Shown here piece after piece: positions 1-8,726 of a stretch of 64,000 bases of DNA (position 1 is its first letter; every line of letters starts with the position of its first letter). The position numbers were made by a program, and so were the translations under genes. The stretch covers positions 1 to 64,000 of the forward strand of contig CANMIH010000007.1 of NCBI GenBank assembly GCA_947497905.1, in the 5' to 3' direction. Source of the DNA: an uncultured Pelagimonas sp. GTDB taxonomy: Bacteria > Pseudomonadota > Alphaproteobacteria > Rhodobacterales > Rhodobacteraceae. The notes below the pieces were generated by a model. That model was not told where the DNA came from. It made no database searches and saw only the letters and a program-made list of their open reading frames with translations.

Positions 1-77
1 TCCGCCGCGACGCCATGAAAAAACCCGTCGCCGTCGCTGGCATCAACGCCGACGACATGGCTGAGCAGCAGGTCTGA
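1..77 (+). CDS. xsc: C-terminal end of probable sulfoacetaldehyde acetyltransferase (partial)
   Basis: Only the last 24 codons and a TGA stop lie in the window; the peptide ends ADDMAEQQV. The fragment is too short for a family call on its own. The call rests on context: it ends two bases before a TauE-type permease gene, which is followed by pta and soeABC. The order xsc-tauE-pta is well known in taurine and sulfoacetaldehyde users among Rhodobacteraceae. Xsc is a thiamine-diphosphate enzyme that splits sulfoacetaldehyde with phosphate into acetyl phosphate and sulfite, which would feed the next genes directly. It could be another protein. Confidence 0.5.
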   Translation, partial: RRDAMKKPVAVAGINADDMAEQQV

Positions 78-79
78 CC

Positions 80-826
80 ATGACGCTGCCCTTTGACCTG
101 ACTACAGGCCAAGGGGCCTTTCTGGCCGCGGCTTTGTTTGTGGCGGCCTTTATTCGCGGTGTATCCGGGTTCGGGTTCTCCGCGATCTTCATCATTCTGG
201 CGGCGCTGGTGACCAATCCGGTGCCGCTTATCCCGATCGTCTTCTCCTGCGAAATCCTGATGACAGTGTTTCAGGCACGTGGCATCCGCGGTCATATCGA
301 CTGGCGGCGAGTCGGCGCGCTTTTGGTGGGGTCTGCGATCACGATTGTGCCGTCGGTTGCGATCATGGCCAAATTGGATGCCGCAACAGCGCGGATGGCC
401 ATTTCGGCATTGATCCTTGTGTTGAGCGCGGTGTTGCTCAGCGGATGGCGCCTGCGCCAACCCATTGGACCCATTGGAACAACGGGCGTCGGCATGGTGT
501 CGGGGATTGCCAATAGCGCCGGTGTCGGTGGCTTGCCTGTGGCGGCCTTTCTGACGGCGCAACCGATCCCGCCTGCTGTGTTTCGCGCCACAATGATCGT
601 GTTTTTAACCGGGCTGGACCTTCTGGCTCTTCCGATCATGGCCGGCCATGGCCTGGTTACCTCTGAGACCCCTTTGGGGATCTTGGTGGCCTTTCCCATT
701 CTTGGTGCTGGGATTTGGGCGGGGACGCTTGGGTTTTCGCGCCTCTCAGGCGAGCGGTTTCGCCAATGTGTTGTGCTTCTCCTGACCTCGTTTTCGGTCC
801 TCAATATTGCACGGATCCTGATATGA
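80..826 (+). CDS. tauE: TauE/SafE (TSUP) family permease, probable sulfite exporter
   Basis: A 248-residue, very hydrophobic protein with about seven to eight membrane segments. Near the N-terminus it has the TSUP-type stretch FIRGVSGFGFSAIF, and a related glycine-rich stretch (SGIANSAGVGGLP) recurs near residues 140-152, as expected for the two-repeat TSUP architecture. TSUP proteins next to xsc are thought to export sulfite or related C1-C2 sulfonate products across the inner membrane. The gene starts two bases after the upstream stop, and its own stop overlaps the pta start (ATGA), so the three are surely co-translated. Substrate is inferred from context only. Confidence 0.85.
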   Translation: MTLPFDLTTGQGAFLAAALFVAAFIRGVSGFGFSAIFIILAALVTNPVPLIPIVFSCEILMTVFQARGIRGHIDWRRVGALLVGSAITIVPSVAIMAKLDAATARMAISALILVLSAVLLSGWRLRQPIGPIGTTGVGMVSGIANSAGVGGLPVAAFLTAQPIPPAVFRATMIVFLTGLDLLALPIMAGHGLVTSETPLGILVAFPILGAGIWAGTLGFSRLSGERFRQCVVLLLTSFSVLNIARILI

Positions 827-1833
827 CCCTGTCACCTCAAGAGCTTGTTCAAGCGACCACATTCGCGACCAAACCAGTGGTGGCCCTAAGTGAAGGGAGC
901 GATCCACGCGTGGTTCAGGGCGCACTTGCGGCGCGTGATGCGGGGTTCTCCGATGTGATTTTGGTAGGGGCAGAGGCAGATATCCTGGCTGAACTGACCC
1001 GCCAGGGTAGCGAGGCGGGGCAGGGGATTTCGATTCATGATCCGCTGCGCTCTTCTCTGACAGAAGGCTTTGCAGCTGCATTTCTGGAGTTGCGCAAGCA
1101 CAAAGGTGTAGATGCGGTCAAAGCGCAGGCCTTGGTTGAAACTCCGCTAGTTTACGCGGCGATGTTGGTACGCGAGGGGCATGCCACTGGGACGGTTGGT
1201 GGCGCTGTTGCCACCACGTCGGATGTTGTGCGCGCGGCTATTCAAGTGATCGGCAAAGCGCCAGATGCCGAGATGGTGTCGTCGTTTTTCCTGATGTACC
1301 CCCCAGAGGAAGGCGGGGATAATGCGCGTGCCATGTTGTATTCGGACTGTGGTCTGGTGATCGACCCCAGCGCCGCCGAACTGGCGGCCATTGCTTCGGC
1401 TTCGGCCCAATCCGCGCGGACATTGCTACGGCAGGAGCCGCAGATCGCTTTGCTGTCGTTTTCGACCAAAGGCAGTGCACGGCACCCCGTGATCGATAAG
1501 GTAACTCAGGCTGCGGCGCTGTTGTCCGAACAGCATCCAGAGTTGCAGGTGGATGGTGAGTTGCAGTTTGATGCCGCCTTCGTGCCCGAAGTCGGCGCGC
1601 GAAAATCTCCCGGGTCGGCGATGGCGGGCCATGCCAATGTGATGATCTTTCCCAACTTGGACGCGGGTAACATCGCCTATAAAATCACGCAACGCGTGGG
1701 AGGGTATGCGGCCATAGGCCCAATCCTGCAGGGGCTTGCGAAACCTGCCAACGACCTGTCGCGGGGATGCAGTGCCGAGGATGTCACCGAGATGATCGCC
1801 GTGACCATTCTACAGGCCCAGACCGCCTCATGA
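823..1833 (+). CDS. pta: Phosphate acetyltransferase
   Basis: A 336-residue short-form Pta, which converts acetyl phosphate and CoA to acetyl-CoA and phosphate. The protein opens with the family pattern of VVALSEGSDPRVVQGA and ends with the conserved C-terminal region around PNLDAGNIAYKITQRVGGYA. The ATG at 823 overlaps the tauE stop. An upstream extension of the frame runs into tauE and is not used. In this context Pta would consume the acetyl phosphate made by Xsc, bringing the two carbons of taurine or sulfoacetate into central metabolism while sulfite goes to export or oxidation. Confidence 0.95.
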   Translation: MTLSPQELVQATTFATKPVVALSEGSDPRVVQGALAARDAGFSDVILVGAEADILAELTRQGSEAGQGISIHDPLRSSLTEGFAAAFLELRKHKGVDAVKAQALVETPLVYAAMLVREGHATGTVGGAVATTSDVVRAAIQVIGKAPDAEMVSSFFLMYPPEEGGDNARAMLYSDCGLVIDPSAAELAAIASASAQSARTLLRQEPQIALLSFSTKGSARHPVIDKVTQAAALLSEQHPELQVDGELQFDAAFVPEVGARKSPGSAMAGHANVMIFPNLDAGNIAYKITQRVGGYAAIGPILQGLAKPANDLSRGCSAEDVTEMIAVTILQAQTAS

Positions 1834-1884
1834 CATTCTGCCCTATCCGCATGTACGAAAATGAAATAATCAGCTTGTTAGCGC

Positions 1885-1890
1885 TATAAT
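1885..1890 (+). promoter_or_regulatory. Possible -10 element ahead of soeA
   Basis: The 292-base gap between pta and soeA holds a perfect TATAAT, but no good -35 hexamer at the usual distance. No terminator hairpin follows pta. The gap is long enough for an independent soe promoter, yet read-through from the xsc operon is equally possible. Confidence 0.2.
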
Positions 1891-2125
1891 TGAAATGATG
1901 TTCTGTCAGATGACCAAAGCTCAAACACTTTGTTCCGCAAAACACCCTGCATGCACCACATGCGCGCGGTTTGGTTGCGGAGTTGAGAGCTACGGTTCGG
2001 ACACAACCTACCCCATGAGAGGCAGGGCGATTGCGGTGGTTTCGCAAGACACTCTGTTAGTTATGGGCCTCATCCTCACCGGGATGTCTCTATTGACCTA
2101 AACGCCAGCACACCAAGGGAGCCCG

Positions 2126-4924
2126 ATGTCAGTCCAGCAACCGAAGATCGATACCTCGCCGAAAGTTTCGGACGAGATCCGCAAAACAACCTGTTATATG
2201 TGCGCCTGCCGCTGTGGCATCAACGTACATATGAAGGATGGCAAAGTTGCCTATATCGAAGGCAACCGGGATCACCCCGTCAATCGGGGTGTGCTCTGTG
2301 CCAAGGGCAGCGCCGGGATCATGCAGCACAATGCACCGTCTCGTTTGCGCAAACCTTTGAAACGCGTCGGCCCACGCGGTTCGGGTGAATTTGAAGAGAT
2401 CAGCTGGGACGAGGCGCTGGACATCGCCGTTGGCTGGTTGAAGCCCTTGCATGACACCAACCCGGAAAAGCTGGCGTTTTTCACCGGGCGGGATCAGTCG
2501 CAAAGCTTCACCAGTTTTTGGGCGCAAAACTTCGGCACCTGTAACTATGCGGCGCATGGGGGGTTCTGCTCGGTCAATATGGCGGCGGGCGGTATCTACA
2601 CCATGGGCGGCGCGTTTTGGGAGTTTGGCCAGCCCGACTGGGACCACACCAAGCTGTTTATGCTGTTTGGCGTAGCTGAGGATCACGATTCTAACCCGAT
2701 CAAAATGGGCATTGGCAAAATCAAAGCCCGTGGCGCCAAGGTGATTGGCGTTAATCCGGTTCGTTCGGGCTATAATGCCGTTGCCGATGAATGGGTTGCG
2801 ATCACTCCGGGCACCGATGGGTTGTTCATCCTTGCGCTGGTGCATGAGTTGATGAAAGCCGGGAAAGTCGACGCGCAGTATTTGTCGCGTTTCACCAATG
2901 CTCCGGTTCTGATCGACAAAGACACCGGCCTGTTCCTGCGTGATGACAACGGCAAAGAGCTTGTGATTGACAGTGTCACAGGTGACCTGACGCCCTTTGA
3001 TCAAAAGGGTGTCCGCCCCAGTCTTTCGGCCACCCACGAGGGTCACCAGACCGCAATGGCGTTGATGGCGGAAAAATACCTCGATCCACAATACGCCCCA
3101 GAGGCCGTGGCCGAGACCTGTGGTATACCGGCGGAGAAGATCCGCAAAATTGCGGCAGATCTGGCACGTGTGGCCTTTGACGAGGCCATTGAACTAGACC
3201 GCGAGTGGGTGGATTTCCGGGGTGAAACTCATCAAAAGATGATTGGCCGCCCCGTGGCGATGCACGCCATGCGCGGGATCTCGGCCCATTCCAACGGGTT
3301 CCAGACCTGTCGCGCTCTGCATATTCTGCAAATCATTCTCGGCACTGTGGAAACACCCGGCGGCTTCCGCTTTAAACCGCCTTATCCAAAGCCGGTAGAA
3401 GCGCATCCAAAGCCACACTGCAAAGTAACGCCCGGCGCGCCGCTGGATGGCCCACATTTAGGTTTTGTGCGCGGTCCCGAAGATCTGATGCTGAAAGACG
3501 ACGGGACACCGGCGCGTATCGACAAGGCCTTCACCTGGGAAAACCCGATGTCATCCCACGGGCTGATGCACATGGTGATCTCCAACGCCTATGCCGGAGA
3601 TCCTTACAAGATCGACACGTTGTTCATGTATATGGCGAATATGTCGTGGAATTCCTCGATGAACACCCGCGGTGTCATTGAAATGCTCACCGACAAAGAT
3701 GAAAGTGGCGAGTATAAAATTCCGCGCATCATCTACTCGGATGCCTATAGCTCAGAAATGGTGGCCTACGCCGATCTGATCCTGCCGGACACGACATATC
3801 TTGAGCGTCACGATTGTATTTCGCTGCTGGATCGTCCGATCTGCGAAGCGGATGGGGCTGCGGATGCGATCCGCTGGCCTGTGGTCGAGCCCGACCGCGA
3901 TGTACGCGGGTTCCAGTCGGTTCTGGTGCAGCTGGCCAATAAGATGGCGCTGAAAGGCTTCACTCATGAAGATGGCACAGCCAAATGGCAGGACTATGCG
4001 GATTACATCGTCAACCACGAACGCAAACCAGGCATCGGCCCGCTTGCAGGGTTTCGGGGCAAAGACGGCAAGAGCGTGGGGCGCGGCGAAGTTAACCCGG
4101 GTCAGCTCGACAGCTATATCGAAAACGGCGGTTTCTTCCTGCACCATGTGCCGGATGAGGCCAGCTATTTCAAACCCTGGAACGCGGCTTATCAGGACTG
4201 GGCGGTTGAACTGGGCCTGTTTGACAGCCCACAGCCCTATCTGTTTCAGCTCTATTCCGAACCCATGCGCAAATTCCAACGGGCAGCCGAAGGCCATGGC
4301 GAGAGACAACCGCCCGAGCATCTGCGCGACCGCCTGAAGACGGTGATGGATCCGCTGCCCTTCTGGTATGCGCCGTTTGAAGACACGCATGTGGACACAG
4401 ATGAATACCCCATCCACGCGCTGACCCAGCGCCCGATGGCGATGTATCATTCCTGGGGCACACAAAACGCCTGGCTCCGCCAGGTGCATGGTCGAAACCC
4501 GCTCTATGTGTCGCAAAAAATCTGGGATGAACATGGATTTGAGGAAGACGGCTGGGCAGAGGTCACTTCGGTGCATGGTTCGATCACAGTGCCGGTGATG
4601 TTGCAGACAACTCTGAACGATCACACGGTCTGGACCTGGAACGCCATCGGCAAACGCAAAGGGGCCTGGGCCTTGGAAGAGGGGGCACCTGAGGCCACCA
4701 AAGGCTTCCTGCTCAACCACCTCATTCACGAGCTGCTGCCGCCAAAAGGCGACGGACTAAGGTGGGCCAATTCTGACCCTATCACGGGTCAGGCCGCATG
4801 GTTCGACCTACGGGTCAAAATTGAAAAAGCCGCCGCGCCGCTGGAAAGCCAGCCGGGCTTTGCCCCCATCAAATCCCCTGTAGGTCGGGGCCCCAAGGAT
4901 TTGACATGGAAGGTGGGTAAATGA
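2126..4924 (+). CDS. soeA: Sulfite dehydrogenase (quinone) molybdopterin subunit SoeA
   Basis: A 932-residue molybdopterin oxidoreductase of the DMSO reductase family. The N-terminal CYMCACRCGI followed by GVLCAKGSAG gives the C-x2-C-x3-C-x(n)-C set for one [4Fe-4S] cluster. The central region carries molybdopterin-binding stretches, and the C-terminal part (ALTQRPMAMYHSWGTQNAWLR region) is the typical dinucleotide-binding domain. There is no twin-arginine signal, so the active site should face the cytoplasm, as known for SoeABC. The enzyme oxidises sulfite to sulfate and passes electrons through SoeB and SoeC to quinone. Position after xsc-tauE-pta supports sulfite rather than another substrate. 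The family alone would also allow polysulfide or thiosulfate reductase. Confidence 0.85.
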   Translation: MSVQQPKIDTSPKVSDEIRKTTCYMCACRCGINVHMKDGKVAYIEGNRDHPVNRGVLCAKGSAGIMQHNAPSRLRKPLKRVGPRGSGEFEEISWDEALDIAVGWLKPLHDTNPEKLAFFTGRDQSQSFTSFWAQNFGTCNYAAHGGFCSVNMAAGGIYTMGGAFWEFGQPDWDHTKLFMLFGVAEDHDSNPIKMGIGKIKARGAKVIGVNPVRSGYNAVADEWVAITPGTDGLFILALVHELMKAGKVDAQYLSRFTNAPVLIDKDTGLFLRDDNGKELVIDSVTGDLTPFDQKGVRPSLSATHEGHQTAMALMAEKYLDPQYAPEAVAETCGIPAEKIRKIAADLARVAFDEAIELDREWVDFRGETHQKMIGRPVAMHAMRGISAHSNGFQTCRALHILQIILGTVETPGGFRFKPPYPKPVEAHPKPHCKVTPGAPLDGPHLGFVRGPEDLMLKDDGTPARIDKAFTWENPMSSHGLMHMVISNAYAGDPYKIDTLFMYMANMSWNSSMNTRGVIEMLTDKDESGEYKIPRIIYSDAYSSEMVAYADLILPDTTYLERHDCISLLDRPICEADGAADAIRWPVVEPDRDVRGFQSVLVQLANKMALKGFTHEDGTAKWQDYADYIVNHERKPGIGPLAGFRGKDGKSVGRGEVNPGQLDSYIENGGFFLHHVPDEASYFKPWNAAYQDWAVELGLFDSPQPYLFQLYSEPMRKFQRAAEGHGERQPPEHLRDRLKTVMDPLPFWYAPFEDTHVDTDEYPIHALTQRPMAMYHSWGTQNAWLRQVHGRNPLYVSQKIWDEHGFEEDGWAEVTSVHGSITVPVMLQTTLNDHTVWTWNAIGKRKGAWALEEGAPEATKGFLLNHLIHELLPPKGDGLRWANSDPITGQAAWFDLRVKIEKAAAPLESQPGFAPIKSPVGRGPKDLTWKVGK

Positions 4925-4942
4925 TTTTGACCTGTCGCCCGC

Positions 4943-5008
4943 CTTCTTCTTTTCAAAAATACTCCGGGGGAACTTTGGGCCTTCAGCCCAAAGGGGGGCA
5001 GCGCCCCT
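4943..5008. repeat. Rhodobacteraceae-type intergenic repeat with hairpin, between soeA and soeB
   Basis: The stretch starts with a CTTCTTCT tract, then has AAAATACTCCGGGGG, then an 8-bp perfect stem (4973-4980 with 4986-4993, 5-base loop), and then a GGGGGGCAGCGCCCC block. From memory, this CTTCTTC / AATACTCCGGGGG / GGGGCAGCGCCCC combination is a frequent dispersed element between genes in Rhodobacteraceae. No other copy was seen in this window. It may stabilise the soeA 3' end or partly separate soeA from soeB expression. Confidence 0.6.
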
Positions 5009-5066
5009 CAGATCGCTTTGACCTCTTAACCCATCAGCCAGCGCATCCAACGACAGGGGGCCAGCT

Positions 5067-5816
5067 ATGACAACTCTTCCGAGCTCTACCACCCGCAAAC
5101 TGGGTCTGGTGATTGACCTCGATACCTGCGTGGGTTGCCATGCCTGTGTGATTTCCTGCAAGGGCTGGAACACCGAAAACTACGGCGCCCCTCTGTCTGA
5201 TCAGGATCCCTATGGCGCAGACCCGGTTGGCACCTTCCTCAATCGCGTTCATAGCTTTGAGGTCAAACCAGAAGACAGCCCACCCCAGCTGATCCACTTT
5301 CCGAAATCCTGCCTGCACTGCGAAGATGCACCCTGCGTGACAGTCTGCCCAACCGGAGCAAGCTACAAACGCGTTGAAGATGGCATTGTCTTGGTCAACG
5401 AAACGGATTGCATCGGTTGCGGTCTGTGCGCGTGGTCCTGCCCCTATGGCGCGCGCGAGTTGGACGGTGCCGAGAAGGTGATGAAGAAATGCACCCTCTG
5501 CGTCGATCGGATCTACAACGAAAACCTGCCTGAGGAAGACCGCGAACCGGCCTGTGTTCGCACCTGTCCGGCTGGCGCGCGTCACTTTGGCGATTTCGCT
5601 GATCCTGACAGCAATGTCTCAAAACTGACGGCTGAACGTGGTGGCATGGACCTCATGCCAGAACAGGGCACCAAGCCGGTCAACAAATACCTGCCTCCAC
5701 GCCAGAAAGACAGTTGGGAGGGTGAAGTTGACGTGCTTGCCCCTTTCCTTGCCCCTGTTGCCGAGGAACCCAAAGGGTTCTTGGGCTGGCTCGACAAAAC
5801 GCTGGAGAAACTCTGA
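5067..5816 (+). CDS. soeB: Sulfite dehydrogenase iron-sulfur subunit SoeB
   Basis: A 249-residue ferredoxin-like electron-transfer subunit of the DmsB/PsrB type. Four cysteine groups are visible: CVGCHACVISC near residue 20, CLHCEDAPCVTVCP near residue 80, CIGCGLCAWSCP near residue 112, and CTLC plus CVRTCP near residues 138-167. These are enough for four [4Fe-4S] clusters. It links the molybdenum subunit SoeA to the membrane anchor SoeC. The ATG at 5067 follows a CAGGGGG ribosome-binding site, and the stop overlaps the soeC start by one base (TGATG). Confidence 0.88.
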   Translation: MTTLPSSTTRKLGLVIDLDTCVGCHACVISCKGWNTENYGAPLSDQDPYGADPVGTFLNRVHSFEVKPEDSPPQLIHFPKSCLHCEDAPCVTVCPTGASYKRVEDGIVLVNETDCIGCGLCAWSCPYGARELDGAEKVMKKCTLCVDRIYNENLPEEDREPACVRTCPAGARHFGDFADPDSNVSKLTAERGGMDLMPEQGTKPVNKYLPPRQKDSWEGEVDVLAPFLAPVAEEPKGFLGWLDKTLEKL

Positions 5817-6688
5817 TGCATCCTGCGCCTTCCGTTATCATTTTCACCAGCCTCTCAGGGCTTGGGTTTGGCCTGCTGACCTTTCTGGGGCTTGGATACC
5901 CCGATGTCTCTGGCTGGGTGGCCTTTGTCTTCTTTCTGATCGCCTTTGCGCTGGCGGTGGGGGGGCTTTTGGCCTCTACCTTTCACCTCGGCCACCCCGA
6001 GCGAGCGCTCAAGGCCTTTACTCAATGGCGGTCGTCCTGGCTGAGCCGGGAAGGCATTTGTGCAGTGGCGGCGCTTTTGGTCATGGGGCTTTACGCCCTA
6101 GGGGTCGTGTTTTTCGATCAGCAGTGGCGTCTGCTAGGCGTTTTGGGGGCGGTGCTCTCCGTCGCCACGGTGTTCACCACTTCCATGATCTATGCCCAGC
6201 TCAAATCCATCCCACGATGGAACATGGTTGTGACCCCGGCAATGTTTCTAATGTTCTCTCTGGCAGGCGGTGCCTTGCTAGGCGGACAGATCACAGCGGC
6301 GCTTGTTCTCTTGATCTTTGCGGCTGCGGTTCAGCTTCTGTACTGGCAGCACGGAGATGGGGCCTTTGCCCGCGCAGCATCGACAATCGGGACTGCGACA
6401 GGGCTTGGATCACGAGGAGAGGTGCGCGCCTTTGAGCCGCCGCACACCGGAACCAACTATCTGCTTCGTGAATTTGTTCATGTGGTCGGACGCAAACATG
6501 CCCAGAAATTGCGAGTGATCAGCTTTGTTCTGGGCTTTGTCCTACCGATCCTGATTTTGTTTGTGCATCCCGGCCATCTGCTTGCACTGATCGCGGTTTT
6601 GTCGCATGTCGCTGGGGTCTTTGTCTCGCGCTGGTTGTTCTTTGCGCAGGCCGAGCATGTCGTAGGATTGTATTACGGGAAGCGATGA
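5816..6688 (+). CDS. soeC: Sulfite dehydrogenase membrane anchor SoeC (DmsC-like)
   Basis: A 290-residue integral membrane protein with about eight predicted transmembrane helices, matching the DmsC family of quinol-reactive anchors. The histidine-containing stretch STFHLGHPERALKAF near residues 54-68 is typical of the family. It would hold SoeAB to the cytoplasmic face and deliver sulfite electrons to ubiquinone. The start overlaps the soeB stop. The next gene begins on the base right after the soeC stop, which ties it to the same transcript. Confidence 0.87.
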   Translation: MHPAPSVIIFTSLSGLGFGLLTFLGLGYPDVSGWVAFVFFLIAFALAVGGLLASTFHLGHPERALKAFTQWRSSWLSREGICAVAALLVMGLYALGVVFFDQQWRLLGVLGAVLSVATVFTTSMIYAQLKSIPRWNMVVTPAMFLMFSLAGGALLGGQITAALVLLIFAAAVQLLYWQHGDGAFARAASTIGTATGLGSRGEVRAFEPPHTGTNYLLREFVHVVGRKHAQKLRVISFVLGFVLPILILFVHPGHLLALIAVLSHVAGVFVSRWLFFAQAEHVVGLYYGKR

Positions 6689-7669
6689 ATGGCCTTTATG
6701 CCCGGCTTTGACGAGCAATGGCGCGATGCGCCGGATTTCATTCACGGAATGACACGGGCGATTTGGGAAGATCATCACTTTGATCATCTCAACCGGTATT
6801 TTGAACCAGAGACCATTCTGCGACAGGCCAGTGGCGTCAGTCGGGGTCAGGCCAACGTGGCTCGCCATGTGCGGGCCATTGCGGTGGAACAACCTGACTT
6901 GGTCGCGCGTGTCGAGGATGTGATCTGGGTGCCGGTTGGCTTCAAAGGGTTTTTGGCGTCGCAGCGGCTGTATTGCACGGCGACACATGCAGGCGGCGCC
7001 TATGCGCCTGCAACCCACAAACAACTGACCTACCGTGTGTTGCGCGATCAATGGTGTCGCGGCAATGCGGTAGCCGAGACTTGGGAAGTCACTGATCAGG
7101 GTGCCATTTTACGTCAACTGGGTCTGAACCCAGAAGATTGGACGCGCGATCTGATCCGTCGTGAAGGTGGGCCTGCGCAATGTGTCAAACCACTGACCCC
7201 GGCAAATGATCCCATCAGCCCATATGAAGACAGCGGCAACGACAATCAGTGGGGCCATATGCTTGCGGGTCTGTTGACGCGTATTATGCGGGGTGAGCTT
7301 GGTGTCATACCGGGTCAATATGACCCGGCAGCGGAACTGGCCTATCCCGGTCATGTCACCGGGACTGGTCATTCGGCTGCGTCGAAGTTCTGGATGCCGC
7401 TTTGCGCAGCCTTTCCCAATGCTCAGTTTTCAGTGGCGCATGTGATTGGATTGGAAGATCCGCTCAATCCACCTCGGGCCTCGGTGCGCTGGAGCTTGAT
7501 AGGCAAACACGACGGCTGGGGCAGTTTCGGCGCGCCAAGCGGGGCTATGGTGCATGTCATGGGCATCACACATGCCGAGTTTGGTCCAAACGGTTTGCGG
7601 CGCGAATGGACCCTTATCGATGAAACGGCTGTGTGGAAGCAGATCATTCTGGCGCGCGGTGCCGTTTAG
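6689..7669 (+). CDS. SnoaL-like (NTF2-fold) protein, two domains
   Basis: A 326-residue soluble protein that looks like two SnoaL/NTF2-like domains in tandem. The first has FIHGMTRAIWEDHHFDHLNRYF and the second a related FWMPLCAAFPNAQF followed by PRASVRWSLIGKHDGWG and HVMGITHAEFG. SnoaL-like proteins are small alpha+beta barrels that include polyketide cyclases, isomerases and many proteins of unknown activity. The ATG at 6689 directly abuts the soeC stop, so it is translated with the sulfite dehydrogenase operon; a second ATG at 6698 is also possible. Its substrate is not predictable. A role in sulfonate metabolism is inference from position only. Confidence 0.7.
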   Translation: MAFMPGFDEQWRDAPDFIHGMTRAIWEDHHFDHLNRYFEPETILRQASGVSRGQANVARHVRAIAVEQPDLVARVEDVIWVPVGFKGFLASQRLYCTATHAGGAYAPATHKQLTYRVLRDQWCRGNAVAETWEVTDQGAILRQLGLNPEDWTRDLIRREGGPAQCVKPLTPANDPISPYEDSGNDNQWGHMLAGLLTRIMRGELGVIPGQYDPAAELAYPGHVTGTGHSAASKFWMPLCAAFPNAQFSVAHVIGLEDPLNPPRASVRWSLIGKHDGWGSFGAPSGAMVHVMGITHAEFGPNGLRREWTLIDETAVWKQIILARGAV

Positions 7670-7698
7670 CCAAACGACATCGCCTATTTTCCATGGAT

Positions 7699-8277
7699 TT
7701 AGCCGCGTGAGAAAAAGTCACCAATGCGGTCAAAGACCGGATCGAGACGGCGGTCAAAGAAACGTTTGACCCGAACCCAAACTGCCCAAAACACGGCGAT
7801 CAGAAAAACAAGGGTTGCAATGCTGCCCCATGGGATCACGCGCTCGTCCGGACCCGCGACCTCTTTCATCTTCAATGCGTTGGGGTAGATCGACATCGGG
7901 GTGAAACGCCAGCCGTAGTGTTTGACAGCTACCCACACAGGGGCATCTGCGGTGGACACCAGATTGGTTGCTTCGGCCTGCAAGTCCGCAGTGTCAAATT
8001 TGAAGAAAGGTGGCCAGCTCCAGCCCGTGTCTTCGTTACGGAACACCATGACGCTGTCGTCGGGGTATTGGCTTTGAATAAAGAAGACATCACGGGGTGC
8101 GGTGGCATCGCTTCCGGTGTCGGCCTGCGCCCAAAACAGGCTGTTGCCGCCGGGGTTTTCTCGCTTTTCATAGGTTCCGGTGACCCGTACAACATCCCAC
8201 TGTGGCAGAGTGTAATGCAGCACGGCCCCGACAAACAGCCAGAACGCCAGAATAAATACCCATTTCACATATGCCAT
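7699..8277 (-). CDS. DUF1523 family membrane protein
   Basis: A 192-residue protein with an N-terminal transmembrane segment (about residues 5-25), a polar middle domain beginning with the family-typical LHYTLPQWDVVRVTGTYEKR, and a second membrane segment near residues 150-170. This matches DUF1523, common in Rhodobacteraceae and of unknown function. The middle domain would lie in the periplasm. It is convergent with the SnoaL-like gene, with a 29-base gap. Confidence 0.8.
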   Translation of the reverse strand: MAYVKWVFILAFWLFVGAVLHYTLPQWDVVRVTGTYEKRENPGGNSLFWAQADTGSDATAPRDVFFIQSQYPDDSVMVFRNEDTGWSWPPFFKFDTADLQAEATNLVSTADAPVWVAVKHYGWRFTPMSIYPNALKMKEVAGPDERVIPWGSIATLVFLIAVFWAVWVRVKRFFDRRLDPVFDRIGDFFSRG

Positions 8278-8352
8278 GCCGGTCCCCTGTGACGTCTCAA
8301 AATGTTTCTCTCACCTGACGAGATTTGATCGGAAAATCAACCGTTGGCGGTG

Positions 8353-8685
8353 TCACCAGACCGCAGTTTTCCAGCGGCGCGGCGCAGTTGTAACAACAAG
8401 CGCCAGAACAGGCGCCCAGATCAGCGCCGCTTTTGCGCCGAGGTTAAGCAAATGCCAGATCCCGTCGCTGCGCCCCAGAAGTGCAATCATCTGTGATGAT
8501 GGGGCTTGAAGGCTATAGACCCCTGCGAAGATCGCAGCAGATATCATCCACAGCGCCCCCGCTGAAAGCACGGCTCCTAACGCAAGCCCCGGAATTGTTT
8601 CCGGCACCAACCGTTCGATCAGTCGCGGAATACCGATAGCGCATCCGAGGATCAGCAGGATTGGGAGGGCGACATGGAGTATCAT
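8353..8685 (-). CDS. Small hypothetical membrane protein
   Basis: A 110-residue protein with three likely membrane helices (about residues 3-20, 33-58 and 83-102). No family is recognised. It starts 41 bases after the TetR regulator stop on the same strand, so the two may be cotranscribed. The DUF1523 gene follows 75 bases later. Confidence 0.55.
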   Translation of the reverse strand: MILHVALPILLILGCAIGIPRLIERLVPETIPGLALGAVLSAGALWMISAAIFAGVYSLQAPSSQMIALLGRSDGIWHLLNLGAKAALIWAPVLALVVTTAPRRWKTAVW

Positions 8686-8726
8686 GTCGTTGAAATGGGG
8701 TCTTAGAGGCGCTGCGGCAAGAGGGG

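Noticed and set aside
1895-2101. A 68-codon cysteine-containing frame ahead of soeA
   Set aside because: No ribosome-binding site, no recognisable family, and composition unlike its neighbours; treated as leader sequence.
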